Source of the DNA: a gamma proteobacterium L18
GTDB lineage: Bacteria > Pseudomonadota > Gammaproteobacteria > Pseudomonadales > Pseudomonadaceae
Direction: 5' to 3'
Length of the DNA stretch: 48,455 nt
NCBI GenBank assembly: GCA_000497835.1
Contig: KI547167.1
Location: 590,338-638,792 of the forward strand
Shown piece by piece: positions 1 to 9,076 of the stretch (positions are counted from its first letter, which is position 1; every line of letters starts with the position of its first letter). The translations under genes were made by a program, and so were the position numbers. A model generated the notes under the pieces. That model worked only from the letters and a program-made list of their open reading frames with translations. It made no database searches and had not been told where the DNA came from.

Positions 1-15
1 ATGGGCGGGCCACCA

Positions 16-303
16 TCAGCCGCGGGCTTTCTCGATGATCTCGATGTACTCGGGCGCGTTGCGCTGGTCACGGATCAGGGCGACGAAATCGTTGCCGTGC
101 TCATCCTTGCCGCTCAGGTCGTAACCGGCCTCCAGGAAGAAGCCGACAAAACGCTCGAAGTCGTCGATACGCAGGCCACGGTAAGCCTTGATCAGCTTGT
201 GCAGCGACGGCGAAGTGGCGTCGACCGGTTCGAAATCCAGGAACAACTTGATCTGCTCGTCGCCGATCTCGTCACCAATCAGCTGCTTCTTGTCTTTACG
301 CAT
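16..303 (-). CDS. PA4642-family small conserved protein
   Basis: Small acidic cytoplasmic protein of 95 residues beginning MRKDKKQLIGDEIGDEQIK and ending EYIEIIEKARG. It has no signal peptide, membrane segment or cysteine cluster. I recognise it as the conserved pseudomonad family typified by PA4642, whose function is unknown. The ATG at 303 is chosen over an in-frame TTG at 315 because a GGAG ribosome binding site ends seven bases before the ATG and would be swallowed by the longer frame. It lies downstream of the secreted protein gene at 372-842 in the same orientation, mirroring the order near hpt in other pseudomonads. Role not inferable. Confidence 0.8.
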   Translation of the reverse strand: MRKDKKQLIGDEIGDEQIKLFLDFEPVDATSPSLHKLIKAYRGLRIDDFERFVGFFLEAGYDLSGKDEHGNDFVALIRDQRNAPEYIEIIEKARG

Positions 304-371
304 TGCCCACTCCAACTAGCTATCGCGGTCATTTCACGGGACAGCGAGTTTACCCCCCGCAGCCAGACGGC

Positions 372-842
372 TCAACGCGCGCGTACGGCGCCGGTGTGCA
401 GGTCGGCCCAGATATGGCCATTGGGGTAGGTAAGGAACTGCACATACACGGTGTCATTGCGCAGTAAATCCATGATGGTGCGGTACTGGCCCAGGGGATA
501 ATTGAGGCTCAGGGTCTTGCTGCCCTCGTCGTAGGCAGGCTTTTTCAGGCTTTTGCTTTCGGCATCGAAGGTCAGCAGTACCTGGCCGATGGTGGCGCCC
601 TTGTTCAGCGGCTTGCCCTTGAGGCGTACCGTGACCGAGGAGGTCACCGGGATGGGTTGCTGGCTGGACAGGCGCTGATTGCCGACCACCACGGAAAATT
701 CGGTGATCTGCAGCAATTGCTGTTGGTCTGGCTGTTCCTTGCGCAGGGCCAGGTCGTCTGGCGGCAGGAACTGGGCATGCATGGGGGCGGCGGCGAGGGG
801 CAGACTGGACAGCAGGACAAGTGCAGCAATCATCAAACGCAT
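372..842 (-). CDS. Conserved secreted/periplasmic protein of unknown function
   Basis: A 156-residue protein with a clear Sec signal peptide: MRLM, a hydrophobic AALVLLSSLPLAAA core and a likely cleavage after APMHA, with no lipobox cysteine. The mature part is short, mostly beta-like and contains no cysteine, so it is probably a small periplasmic protein. AGGAG sits seven bases before the ATG. It lies between PA4642-like and hpt genes, matching a small conserved gene found beside hpt in pseudomonads, and is separated from hpt by a long palindrome (899-946) that may end the hpt transcript. I do not recognise a domain and assign no function. Confidence 0.75.
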   Translation of the reverse strand: MRLMIAALVLLSSLPLAAAPMHAQFLPPDDLALRKEQPDQQQLLQITEFSVVVGNQRLSSQQPIPVTSSVTVRLKGKPLNKGATIGQVLLTFDAESKSLKKPAYDEGSKTLSLNYPLGQYRTIMDLLRNDTVYVQFLTYPNGHIWADLHTGAVRAR

Positions 843-898
843 GGGCGAGCTCCTGAAGGGCAGCCCAGCACTCTAGCACGATAATCTGAGTTGATCTC

Positions 899-946
899 TT
901 CGCGGGCAGAGCCCGCTCCCACGTGGGAGCGGGCTCTGCCCGCGAA
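899..946. repeat. Perfect 48-bp palindrome of REP type
   Basis: Two 24-base arms are exact reverse complements with no spacer, centred between 922 and 923. Each arm contains GTGGGAGCGGGCTCTGCCCG, a Pseudomonas REP motif. It lies between hpt and the secreted-protein gene, both leftward, and could act as a transcription terminator or mRNA-stabilising hairpin. It has no T-tract on either side. Confidence 0.9.
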
Positions 947-961
947 ACAGGCGGCGCGGTA

Positions 962-1519
962 TTACATGCCCTTTACGGCGTAGATACCCGCAGCATTGCG
1001 CCAGTAACCCTTGTAGTCCATGCCATAACCGAAGATATAACGGTCAATGCACCGCAGCCCAGAGTAGGTCGGCTTCAGGCCCGGGCTGGCCTTGCGGTCG
1101 TGTTTCTTGTCGATCAGCACCACGGTATGCACCGCACGGGCGCCGGCATGCTTGCAGAAGTCGATGATCGCGCTCAGGGTGTGACCTTCATCGAGGATAT
1201 CGTCGATGATCAGCACGTCACGGTCGATGAACGACACTTCCGGCTTGGCCTTCCAGAACAGGTCGCCGCCGCTGGTTTTGTTGCGGTAGCGGGTGGCGTG
1301 CAGGTAGCTGGCTTCCAGCGGGAATTTCAGCTGGGTGAGCAGTTTGCCGGCGAAGATAAGGCCGCCGTTCATCACGCAGAACACCACCGGGTTGCTGTCG
1401 GCCATTTCAGCCGTGATCTTGGCGCCGACGCGAACAATGGCCGCCTCTACTTCAGCTTCGGTGTACAGGCAGTCGGCCTCGTCCATGACTTGACGGATGT
1501 GCTCGAGATCAGCGGACAT
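962..1519 (-). CDS. hpt: Hypoxanthine-guanine phosphoribosyltransferase
   Basis: A 185-residue type I phosphoribosyltransferase that salvages hypoxanthine and guanine by transfer of ribose-5-phosphate from PRPP, giving IMP and GMP in the cytoplasm. The PRPP-binding motif VLIIDDILDEGHTL spans residues about 102-115, and the flexible-loop region with YRNKTSGGD follows residue 78. The ATG at 1519 is preferred because GGAGAG lies just upstream. An in-frame TTG at 1531 would overlap that site. It is divergent from upp, so purine and pyrimidine salvage genes share the 163-bp intergenic region. Length is normal for the family. The exact base specificity is inferred from family and neighbourhood. Confidence 0.93.
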   Translation of the reverse strand: MSADLEHIRQVMDEADCLYTEAEVEAAIVRVGAKITAEMADSNPVVFCVMNGGLIFAGKLLTQLKFPLEASYLHATRYRNKTSGGDLFWKAKPEVSFIDRDVLIIDDILDEGHTLSAIIDFCKHAGARAVHTVVLIDKKHDRKASPGLKPTYSGLRCIDRYIFGYGMDYKGYWRNAAGIYAVKGM

Positions 1520-1593
1520 GACGCTCTCCAAAGGGGGGTGGTCTGAGAAAAGCGGGCAAAGGTACGCATCCGCCCGGCACAGATCAAGCTTTT

Positions 1594-1609
1594 CTGGACT
1601 AACGTCCAG
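1594..1609. promoter_or_regulatory. Inverted repeat between hpt and upp, candidate operator
   Basis: CTGGAC-TAAC-GTCCAG forms a perfect dyad with six-base arms and a four-base spacer in the divergent hpt/upp intergenic region. It resembles a dimeric repressor site. No regulator gene in the window is linked to it. Confidence 0.4.
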
Positions 1610-1682
1610 TATGTCTGCACGACAGTGCCACCTGAATAGATTAATCTAGCGCGGTTTTTTTGCCCGCCCGGAGTCTTTCCCC

Positions 1683-2321
1683 ATGCCAATCCTCGAGATT
1701 CGCCACCCGCTGATCCGCCACAAGCTCGGCCTGATGCGCCGTGCCGACATCAGCACCAAGAACTTTCGCGAGCTCGCCCAGGAAGTCGGCGCGCTGCTGA
1801 CCTATGAAGCCACCAAAGACCTGCCGCTGGAAACCTACGACATCGACGGCTGGTGCGGTACCGTCCAGGTCGAGAAGATCGCCGGCAAGAAGATTACCGT
1901 GGTGCCTATCCTGCGTGCCGGCATCGGCATGCTCGAAGGCGTGCTCAGCCTGATCCCGGGTGCCAAGGTCAGCGCCGTGGGCGTAGCCCGCAACGAAGAA
2001 ACCCTGGAAGCCCACACCTACCTGGAAAAACTCGTCCCCGAAATCGACGAGCGCCTGGCCATGATCATCGACCCGATGCTGGCCACCGGTGGCTCCATGG
2101 TCGCCACCATCGACCTGCTGAAGAAGGCAGGCTGCAAGGACATCCGCGCCATGGTGCTGGTGGCCGCGCCAGAAGGCATCGCCGTGGTCGAGAAGGCCCA
2201 CCCGGACGTGAAAATCTACACCGCCTCGGTTGACGAGCGCCTGAACGAACACGGCTACATCATCCCGGGCCTGGGCGACGCCGGCGACAAGATCTTCGGC
2301 ACCAAGCAGAAGGACGCCTGA
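1683..2321 (+). CDS. upp: Uracil phosphoribosyltransferase
   Basis: A 212-residue UPRTase converting uracil plus PRPP to UMP in pyrimidine salvage. The PRPP loop DPMLATGGS is at residues 130-138, and the C-terminal uracil-binding stretch [15 protein letters not shown] is intact. The start ATG is preceded by GGAG ten bases away. The next gene, uraA, begins six bases after the stop, so the two form an operon in which the permease delivers uracil and Upp traps it as UMP. Full length with no anomaly. Confidence 0.97.
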   Translation: MPILEIRHPLIRHKLGLMRRADISTKNFRELAQEVGALLTYEATKDLPLETYDIDGWCGTVQVEKIAGKKITVVPILRAGIGMLEGVLSLIPGAKVSAVGVARNEETLEAHTYLEKLVPEIDERLAMIIDPMLATGGSMVATIDLLKKAGCKDIRAMVLVAAPEGIAVVEKAHPDVKIYTASVDERLNEHGYIIPGLGDAGDKIFGTKQKDA

Positions 2322-2326
2322 GCATC

Positions 2327-3589
2327 ATGACCGACGAGTTCAACGACCCGCTCTGGCGCCAGATCCTCTCCGGTGCGCAAATGCTCTTCGTGGCCTTTGG
2401 CGCACTGGTATTGATGCCGCTGATTACCGGCCTGGATCCCAACGTAGCGCTGTTTACCGCAGGTCTGGGGACTTTGCTGTTCCAGATCGTCACCGGCCGC
2501 AAGGTACCGGTGTTCCTGGCGTCGAGCTTCGCCTTCATCACCCCCATCATCCTCGCCAAGGGCCAGTTCGGCCTGGCCGAGACCATGGGCGGGGTCATGG
2601 CCGCAGGCTTCGTGTACACCTTCCTGGGCCTGGCCGTGAAGATCAAGGGCACCGGTTTCATCGACCGCCTGCTGCCACCCGTGGTCATCGGCCCGGTGAT
2701 CATCTCCATCGGCCTGGCCATGGCGCCGATCGCCGCCAACATGGCCATGGGCAAGGCCGGTGACGGCACCGAGTTGCTGCCGTACAGCACCGCCATGTTC
2801 ATCTCCATGCCGGCGCTGCTCACCACCCTGATCGTCGCCGTGTTCGGCAAGGGCATCTTCCGCCTGGTGCCGATCATCGCCGGCGTGCTGGTGGGCTTCG
2901 CCCTGTCGTTTGCCTTCGGCGTGGTCGACACCGCCAAGATCGCCGCCGCCTCGTGGCTGGCCCTGCCGCACTTCACCGCGCCAGCGTTCAACTGGCAGGC
3001 CATCCTGTTCATCGTGCCCGTCGCCCTGGCGCCGGCCATCGAACACATCGGCGGCGTCATCGCCGTGGGCAGCGTCACCGGCCGCGACTACCTGAAAACC
3101 CCAGGGCTGCACCGCACCCTGCTGGGTGACGGCATCGCCACCACCGCCGCCGGCCTGTTCGGCGGACCGCCCAACACCACCTACGCCGAAGTCACCGGCG
3201 CGGTGATGCTGACCAAGGCCTACAACCCGAAAATCATGACCTGGGCGGCGATCTTCGCCATCAGCCTGGCGTTCATCGGCAAATTCGGCGCGCTGCTGCA
3301 AAGCATCCCGGTGCCGGTGATGGGCGGCATACTGTGCCTGCTGTTCGGCTCCATCGCCGCGGTGGGCATGAACACCCTGATCCGCCATAAGATCGACCTC
3401 AGCGAGGCGCGCAACCTGGTGATCATCTCGGTGACGCTGGTGTTTGGTATTGGTGGCGTGCTGATCGGCACCGGTACCGGGCCGCATGACTTCGGTTTGA
3501 AGGGGATCGCGCTGTGCGCCGTGGTGGCGATTGCGTTGAACCTGATTCTGCCGGGGCATGGGGAGTGGAAGGAGAAGGTTGGGGAGTGA
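2327..3589 (+). CDS. uraA: Uracil permease, NCS2 family
   Basis: A 420-residue inner-membrane uracil:proton symporter of the nucleobase-cation symporter-2 family, rich in hydrophobic segments consistent with about 14 transmembrane spans. The characteristic region EHIGGVIAVGSVTGRDY and the downstream GGPPNTTYAEVTG motif, which form the substrate site in UraA structures, are intact. It starts six bases after upp and is followed by a hairpin terminator, so upp-uraA is a two-gene operon. I am sure of the family. Uracil specificity follows from the coupling to upp. Confidence 0.96.
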   Translation: MTDEFNDPLWRQILSGAQMLFVAFGALVLMPLITGLDPNVALFTAGLGTLLFQIVTGRKVPVFLASSFAFITPIILAKGQFGLAETMGGVMAAGFVYTFLGLAVKIKGTGFIDRLLPPVVIGPVIISIGLAMAPIAANMAMGKAGDGTELLPYSTAMFISMPALLTTLIVAVFGKGIFRLVPIIAGVLVGFALSFAFGVVDTAKIAAASWLALPHFTAPAFNWQAILFIVPVALAPAIEHIGGVIAVGSVTGRDYLKTPGLHRTLLGDGIATTAAGLFGGPPNTTYAEVTGAVMLTKAYNPKIMTWAAIFAISLAFIGKFGALLQSIPVPVMGGILCLLFGSIAAVGMNTLIRHKIDLSEARNLVIISVTLVFGIGGVLIGTGTGPHDFGLKGIALCAVVAIALNLILPGHGEWKEKVGE

Positions 3590-3610
3590 TTCACTGACCT
3601 GATGCTTCTG

Positions 3611-3649
3611 AACGCCGTTACTCGCTTTTGGTGGGTAGCGGCGTTTTAC
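3611..3649 (+). terminator. Intrinsic terminator of upp-uraA
   Basis: AACGCCGTTACT pairs with GGTAGCGGCGTT, with G-U and loop bases between, and is followed by TTTT. It begins 21 bases after the uraA stop. Confidence 0.8.
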
Positions 3650-3698
3650 CTTCTGCTCCCTTGCCCAGCTGTATAAAGACAAGTGAAAGGTTTAAAAC

Positions 3699-4103
3699 AT
3701 GAACGCCATCGTAGAAGCAGCGAAAGAACACTGGTCGTTTGTGGCTCCACTGCTGAGCCCGCCTCAGAACGAGGAACAATACGATGCTTTGGTTGATGCA
3801 TTGGATGAGCTTCAGGAAATCACCGGCTACGACAATAACCACTCATTTGATGGATTGGTCAACATGATCGCCGCCCTGATCGAGGCATATGATCTGCGTG
3901 TCCGCCCTATGCCCAAGGTTTCGGGCATTGATGTGCTGCGCTCGTTCATGGAAGAGCACAAGCTGACTCAGGCAGATCTGCCGGAGCTGGGTAACCAATC
4001 GACGGTATCGCAGCTGTTGTCCGGCAAGCGCAAGCTCAGCGTTCGCCAAGTGCAGGCGCTGGCTCGGCGTTTTGGGGTTACCGCCGAAACGTTTCTAGGG
4101 TAA
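3699..4103 (+). CDS. HigA-type helix-turn-helix protein, orphan
   Basis: A 134-residue cytoplasmic protein. The N-terminal half (about residues 1-75) is alpha-helical with the ENEEQYDALVDALDE-like architecture of the long HigA group. The C-terminal half carries an XRE-type helix-turn-helix (TQADLPELGNQSTVSQLLSG, about residues 86-105, then KLSVRQVQALARRFGV). HigA antitoxins normally sit directly behind a HigB mRNA interferase. Here only about 110 bases separate it from uraA, including the uraA terminator, and no toxin frame is present on either side. It is therefore an orphan antitoxin or a domesticated regulator. AAAGG precedes the ATG. DNA-binding is confident, its target is unknown. Confidence 0.85.
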   Translation: MNAIVEAAKEHWSFVAPLLSPPQNEEQYDALVDALDELQEITGYDNNHSFDGLVNMIAALIEAYDLRVRPMPKVSGIDVLRSFMEEHKLTQADLPELGNQSTVSQLLSGKRKLSVRQVQALARRFGVTAETFLG

Positions 4104-4215
4104 CAACGAGTTTTTCTCATTATTCACTGCGCAGCGAATATCGTGGTTTGCGCGAATAACAGATTGCAATCGAGCCTAGGGCCGCAGCCGCAACGGGAAA
4201 AACGGGATGATAGAA

Positions 4216-4256
4216 AGCAGAAAACCCCAAGGCTCGCGCACCTGGGGCTTTTGCTT
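4216..4256. terminator. Bidirectional hairpin terminator
   Basis: AGCAGAAAACCCCAAGG pairs imperfectly with CCTGGGGCTTTTGCT around an eight-base loop. On the plus strand it ends in a T-rich run and could stop the higA-like transcript. On the minus strand it ends in TTTTCTGCTTT and would terminate the small RNA candidate at 4216-4370. Confidence 0.7.
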
Positions 4257-4370
4257 AATATCCAATCGGCCTGTCCTTTCGGTGTTGCCACCTTATCCTG
4301 CTCACGGGCTAGGAGAGCTTACGCCCCGAAATCAACACCCCTTCAGCGAAGGTTCCGGTCAGTGTTGATC
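4216..4370 (-). ncRNA. Candidate small RNA with promoter, 5' stem and terminator
   Basis: Reading leftward, a perfect TATAAT box (4381-4376) precedes a likely start near 4370. The RNA begins with an ATCAACAC...GTGTTGAT stem of eight base pairs enclosing a CCTTC-GCT-GAAGG hairpin. It continues through a segment with GGCAACACC and several GGA triplets, and ends in the hairpin plus T-rich tail at 4256-4216, giving about 155 nt. No protein frame accounts for this conserved-looking architecture. It is not 6S, 4.5S, tmRNA or RNase P by sequence. I do not recognise a named family. The GGA triplets could suggest CsrA/RsmA binding, but they are not clearly in loops. Confidence 0.55.
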
Positions 4371-4375
4371 AGTCC

Positions 4376-4381
4376 ATTATA
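4376..4381 (-). promoter_or_regulatory. -10 box of the small RNA candidate
   Basis: Perfect TATAAT on the minus strand. No good TTGACA-type -35 is seen at the usual spacing, so an activator or extended contacts may be needed. Confidence 0.5.
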
Positions 4382-4438
4382 TCAAAAATGACAGGGTGCG
4401 ACGTCAGACGTACGTGTAACAGCAACTGTCTTGGAACC

Positions 4439-4518
4439 GCGTCGTTTGCATCGCGACTAAAGTCGGCTCCTACGCCGACCGTAGTAGGAGCCGGCCTTGG
4501 CCGCGATGCAGACGACGC
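4439..4518. repeat. REPIN-type inverted repeat, copy 1 of 4
   Basis: Outer arms GCGTCGTTTGCATCGCG and CGCGATGCAGACGACGC and inner arms GTCGGCTCCTAC / GTAGGAGCCGGC form an imperfect long hairpin. The same design recurs at 7939-8017, 28625-28694 and 28869-28947. It lies in the non-coding stretch between the small RNA candidate and hemH. Confidence 0.85.
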
Positions 4519-4571
4519 CGCCCGTAGCAGCTTCCATGCCTGTAGCTGCCGCCCGGCTGCGCGGCTACCTG

Positions 4572-5597
4572 TCAGGCCATGGCGGGCGCTCGTTCGCACA
4601 ACACGTTCAACGCTTGCCCCCACTGCAGGTTGTCATTCAGGCAAGGCACCAACACCAACTCCTCGCCCCCTGCCTCGATGAACTGCTCCCTGCCCCGGTC
4701 TCCAATCTCCTCCAGCGTCTCGATGCAATCGGCGACGAACGCCGGGCACATCACCAGCAAGCGTTTCACCCCTTGCTTGGCTAGCTCGTCCAGGCGTGCC
4801 TCGGTGTAGGGCTCGATCCACTTGGCTCGGCCCAACCGCGATTGGAATGACACTGACCACTTGCCGTCAGGCAGCCCCATTTTCTCGGCGAAGGCTGCGG
4901 CAGTGCGCATGCATTGCGCGCGGTAGCAGGTGGCAAGCACTGCCGGCGAGGCATTGCGGCAGCAGTCGGCGTCCTTGAAGCAATGGCTGCCGGTGGGGTC
5001 GAGCTTGGTGAGGTGGCGCTCCGGCAGGCCATGGAAGCTGAGCAGCAGATGGTCGAACGACTGCTCCAGGTGCGAGGACGCACTGGCGACCAGGGCGTTG
5101 ATGTACTCCGGCTGGTCGTAGAATGGCTGCAGCAACTTGAACTGCACGGGCAGCTTTTTCGCCTGCACCACTTTCTTCGCCTCCTCAATCACCGTGGTCA
5201 CGGTGCTGTCGGCGAATTGCGGGTACAGCGGCGCCAGGGTGATGTTGCGCACGCCCTGGGACGCCAGGCGTGTGAGCACTGTGTCCAGCGACGGCTCGCC
5301 GTAGCGCATGGCGATTTCCACCGGGCCGTGGGTCCACTGTTCACGCATCACCGCTTCCAGGCGGCGGGTGAGGACGACCAGCGGCGAGCCCTCGTCCCAC
5401 CAGATGCTGGCGTAGGCATGGGCGGACTGTTCCGGGCGCTTGATCAGGATCAGCGACACCAGCAGTCGGCGCACCGGCCACGGCAGGTCGATGACGTAGG
5501 GGTCCATCAGGAACTGATTGAGGTAGCGGCGCACGTCGGCCACTGAGGTTGAAGCCGGCGAACCCAGGTTGACCAGCAGCAGGGCATGATCGGTCAT
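4572..5597 (-). CDS. hemH: Ferrochelatase
   Basis: A 341-residue ferrochelatase inserting Fe2+ into protoporphyrin IX, the last step of protoheme synthesis, at the cytoplasmic face of the membrane. The N-terminal LLVNLGSP motif, the catalytic-histidine segment [11 protein letters not shown] and the [17 protein letters not shown] segment are intact. The ATG at 5597 follows AGGAC and gives the standard N-terminus [12 protein letters not shown]. It lies 13 bases after the TIGR01777 gene in a two-gene operon divergent from a COG3380 oxidoreductase. In P. putida this gene has been reported as light-inducible, and the shared upstream region contains a LitR-like operator pair (6635-6660). Protoporphyrin is a photosensitiser, so coupling to light is plausible. 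Confidence 0.96.
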   Translation of the reverse strand: MTDHALLLVNLGSPASTSVADVRRYLNQFLMDPYVIDLPWPVRRLLVSLILIKRPEQSAHAYASIWWDEGSPLVVLTRRLEAVMREQWTHGPVEIAMRYGEPSLDTVLTRLASQGVRNITLAPLYPQFADSTVTTVIEEAKKVVQAKKLPVQFKLLQPFYDQPEYINALVASASSHLEQSFDHLLLSFHGLPERHLTKLDPTGSHCFKDADCCRNASPAVLATCYRAQCMRTAAAFAEKMGLPDGKWSVSFQSRLGRAKWIEPYTEARLDELAKQGVKRLLVMCPAFVADCIETLEEIGDRGREQFIEAGGEELVLVPCLNDNLQWGQALNVLCERAPAMA

Positions 5598-5610
5598 GCA
5601 ACGTCCTATT

Positions 5611-6513
5611 TCAGAGGCGCGGGGCAAGGTCGCCCAGCGCCGATTGCAGATCGTTGAAGCGGAAGGTGAAGCCCGCCGCCAACAGGCGCACCGGGCGGGC
5701 CCGTTGGCCGCCCAGCAATAAGTCCGACATTTCGCCCAGCCCTACGCGCAACACCAGCCCCGGCAAGGGCATGAACGCAGGACGGTGCAAAGCCCGTCCC
5801 AGGCGCCGGGCAAACTCGCGGTTGCGCACCGGCTCGGGGGCGCAGGCATTATAAGGTCCGCTGGCGTCGGCCTTGTTCAAAAGAAAATCAATCAGGGCGA
5901 TTTGATCGTCGATGTGTACCCAGGGCATGAATTGACGACCACTGCCGATGGGGCCACCCAAGCCCAGCTTGAACGGCAGCTTGAGGCGCTTGAGCATGCC
6001 GCCTTCAGGCGCCAGCACCAGGCCGGTACGCAGCAGCACGACGCGCATGCCCAGTTCTTCAGCGCGCATCGCCGTCTCTTCCCAGGCAATGCACAGGTCG
6101 CTGGCAAAATCCTTGCGCACCGGTTCCGACTGTTCGGTGAGTTCGCGCTCGCCGCCGTCGCCATAGTACCCCACGGCCGAACCTGACAGCAGAACGGCGG
6201 GACGCTGCTGGCGTGTCTCCAGCCAGGCGAGCAATTTTTCGGTCAAGCCAATGCGACTTTTCCACAACAGCTGGCGACGCTTTTCCGACCACGGCCGGTC
6301 GGCAATAGGCGCCCCTGCCAGGTTGACGATGGCATCCACCGACTCTTCACCCAGATCATCCAGGCGGCCGATACCGTGCACTCCACGGCCACACAAACGA
6401 GCCACGCTGGCAGGGTCGCGGCTCCACACGGTGAGCGTATGACCTTGTGCCAGCCACAACTGGCAGAGCCTGCGACCGATGAGGCCCGTACCGCCGGTCA
6501 GCAAAATGTGCAT
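5611..6513 (-). CDS. TIGR01777-family NAD(P)-dependent epimerase/reductase-like protein
   Basis: A 300-residue extended-SDR protein (SDR39U1 / YfcH-like). The nucleotide-binding motif [13 protein letters not shown] is at the extreme N-terminus. [14 protein letters not shown] and [10 protein letters not shown] carry the family-specific NADP and active-site regions, and the C-terminal about 50 residues (FKLGLGG... [13 protein letters not shown]) match DUF1731. The ATG at 6513 has AGGAGG nine bases upstream, so the longer in-frame extension is rejected. It is the first gene of an operon with hemH. Substrate unknown for the whole family. Its place in the light-response neighbourhood suggests a redox or porphyrin/quinone-linked role, which is inference only. 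Confidence 0.9.
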   Translation of the reverse strand: MHILLTGGTGLIGRRLCQLWLAQGHTLTVWSRDPASVARLCGRGVHGIGRLDDLGEESVDAIVNLAGAPIADRPWSEKRRQLLWKSRIGLTEKLLAWLETRQQRPAVLLSGSAVGYYGDGGERELTEQSEPVRKDFASDLCIAWEETAMRAEELGMRVVLLRTGLVLAPEGGMLKRLKLPFKLGLGGPIGSGRQFMPWVHIDDQIALIDFLLNKADASGPYNACAPEPVRNREFARRLGRALHRPAFMPLPGLVLRVGLGEMSDLLLGGQRARPVRLLAAGFTFRFNDLQSALGDLAPRL

Positions 6514-6634
6514 GACAGCTTCCTCCTGTGGCGTTGACTGCAAATCGCTAGTCTATTTTTAAGTAGAGAGGCACTTTTGCCCACGGACTGCTCTCACATA
6601 GAGACAGAGCGAACAGAAAAAGGACGACAGTAAC

Positions 6635-6660
6635 TTATACTAACAATGATTATTGTACAG
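6635..6660. promoter_or_regulatory. LitR/PplR-type operator pair, hemH/COG3380 intergenic region
   Basis: TTATACT (6635-6641) and TTGTACA (6653-6659) are spaced 18 bp start to start, the same geometry as the two pairs before the rudS operon. TATACT also resembles a -10 box for the rightward gene at 6706. Confidence 0.5.
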
Positions 6661-6678
6661 GTTTGTCCTTAAGCGTAG

Positions 6679-7916
<1,238 letters not shown>

Positions 7917-7938
7917 GTTGATCACCAGGCAGACAGCC

Positions 7939-8017
7939 GCGTCGTCTGCATCGCGGCCAAGGCCGGCTCCTACCCGGACCGCGTAGGAGCCGACTTCAGT
8001 CGCGATGCAGACGACGC
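7939..8017. repeat. REPIN-type inverted repeat, copy 2 of 4
   Basis: Arms GCGTCGTCTGCATCGCG and CGCGATGCAGACGACGC enclose GGCTCCTAC / GTAGGAGCC. It closes the COG3380 unit and sits immediately left of the rudS operators, so it may also insulate the two transcripts. Confidence 0.88.
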
Positions 8018-8028
8018 CCTCTCAAAAC

Positions 8029-8054
8029 TTGTACAAACTGTTTGACTTGTACAG
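8029..8054. promoter_or_regulatory. Operator pair A upstream of rudS operon
   Basis: TTGTACAA (8029-8036) and TTGTACAG (8047-8054) are near-palindromic sites 18 bp apart, the second abutting the -35 box. This is the arrangement expected for a dimer-of-dimers MerR/LitR repressor. Confidence 0.65.
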
Positions 8055-8069
8055 CTTACCTTCTACCAT
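8042..8069 (+). promoter_or_regulatory. Predicted sigma-70 promoter of rudS operon
   Basis: TTGACT (8042-8047), 16-bp spacer and TACCAT (8064-8069). It lies between operator pairs A and B, so regulator binding should block it. Confidence 0.5.
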
Positions 8070-8079
8070 TAAGGATAAG

Positions 8080-8106
8080 TTGTACAAGCAATCCAATCTG
8101 TACAAG
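8080..8106. promoter_or_regulatory. Operator pair B upstream of rudS operon
   Basis: TTGTACAA (8080-8087) and TGTACAAG (8099-8106), again with an 18-bp period. It lies just downstream of the predicted start site and only 11 bp before the first ATG. Confidence 0.65.
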
Positions 8107-8116
8107 AGTCAGTCCA

Positions 8117-9073
8117 ATGCCCAACGTCACCAAGCCCCGCATCGGTATCAGCGCCTGCCTGATGGGCGCCGAGGTCCGCTACAACGGTGGACACAAGGAA
8201 TCGCGCCTGTGCACCCATAGCCTCGCCGAACATTTCGACTTCGTGCCGGTGTGCCCCGAAGTCGCCATCGGCATGGGCATCCCCCGCCAACCCATCCGCC
8301 TGGTAGGCGATGCCCAGCATCCCCAGGCGCTGGGCACGGTGGACGCCAGCGTCAACGTCACCGCGCCGTTGGCCGCCTACGGCGAACAGATGGCCGCCGA
8401 ACTGGATGACCTGTGCGGCTACATCTTCATGCACAAATCACCCTCCTGCGGGCTGGAGCGGGTAAAGGTGTACCGCGACAACGGCGCCCCCCAGCATGAA
8501 GGCGGCCGTGGCATCTACGCCGAGGCTTTTTGCGCCGCCCACCCCGACCTGCCCGTGGAAGAGGACGGCCGCCTGTGCGACGCCGTGCTGCGGGAAAACT
8601 TCATGGTGCGCGTGTACGCCTACGCCGACTGGCAGGCACTGCTGCGCGAAGGCCTGAGCCGCCGTGGCCTGATGCAGTTCCACTCGCGCTATAAATACCA
8701 GCTGATGGCCAACAACCCGCTGCAATACAAGGTGCTGGGCAAGCTGCTGGGCACCATGGGCCGCAGCGATGCCGCCGAGATCGGCCCGCGCTATTTCAGC
8801 GAACTGATGGCCGCCCTCAAGCGCTGCGCCACCCGTGGCACCCACAGCAACGTGCTGCAGCACCTGAGCGGCTACTTCAAGCGCAGCCTGGACGACGCTG
8901 ACCGCCAGGAAATGCAGCACCTGATCGAACAGTACCGGCTGGGCATCGTGCCACTGGTGGTACCGCTGACGCTGCTCAAGCACCACCTGCGCCTGCACCC
9001 CGATCCGTACGTGAGCCAGCAGGTGTACCTGCAGCCGCACCCGGAAAACCTCAGCCTTCGAAATGCGATCTGA
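8117..9073 (+). CDS. rudS: RudS-like tRNA 4-thiouridine desulfidase (DUF523-DUF1722)
   Basis: A 318-residue two-domain protein. The N-terminal DUF523/TudS domain (about residues 8-150) has ISACLMG with C14, VCPE with C46 and SPSCGLE with C111 as candidate [4Fe-4S] ligands. The C-terminal DUF1722/YbgA domain (about 190-310) has MQFHSRYKYQLMANN and GTHSNVLQHLSGYFK. Fusions of this architecture, including one from P. putida, have been described as RudS, which removes sulfur from s4U in tRNA. s4U absorbs near-UV light and crosslinks, so its place at the head of the photolyase operon makes biological sense. The ATG at 8117 is chosen because the domain starts there and upstream codons fall in the operator region. 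The ribosome binding site is weak (AAGAG). Confidence 0.85.
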   Translation: MPNVTKPRIGISACLMGAEVRYNGGHKESRLCTHSLAEHFDFVPVCPEVAIGMGIPRQPIRLVGDAQHPQALGTVDASVNVTAPLAAYGEQMAAELDDLCGYIFMHKSPSCGLERVKVYRDNGAPQHEGGRGIYAEAFCAAHPDLPVEEDGRLCDAVLRENFMVRVYAYADWQALLREGLSRRGLMQFHSRYKYQLMANNPLQYKVLGKLLGTMGRSDAAEIGPRYFSELMAALKRCATRGTHSNVLQHLSGYFKRSLDDADRQEMQHLIEQYRLGIVPLVVPLTLLKHHLRLHPDPYVSQQVYLQPHPENLSLRNAI

Positions 9074-9076
9074 CCC

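Noticed and set aside
2255..3682. Very long open frame on the minus strand across uraA
   Set aside because: It is the GC-skewed shadow of uraA: the text is His/Gln/Asp-rich low complexity with no domain, and uraA is unmistakable on the plus strand.
4104..4420. Riboswitch or tmRNA/SRP/6S RNA
   Set aside because: The candidate RNA lacks the conserved cores of TPP, cobalamin, glycine, SAM, c-di-GMP and guanidine riboswitches and of the housekeeping RNAs, and it ends in a terminator without a following gene.
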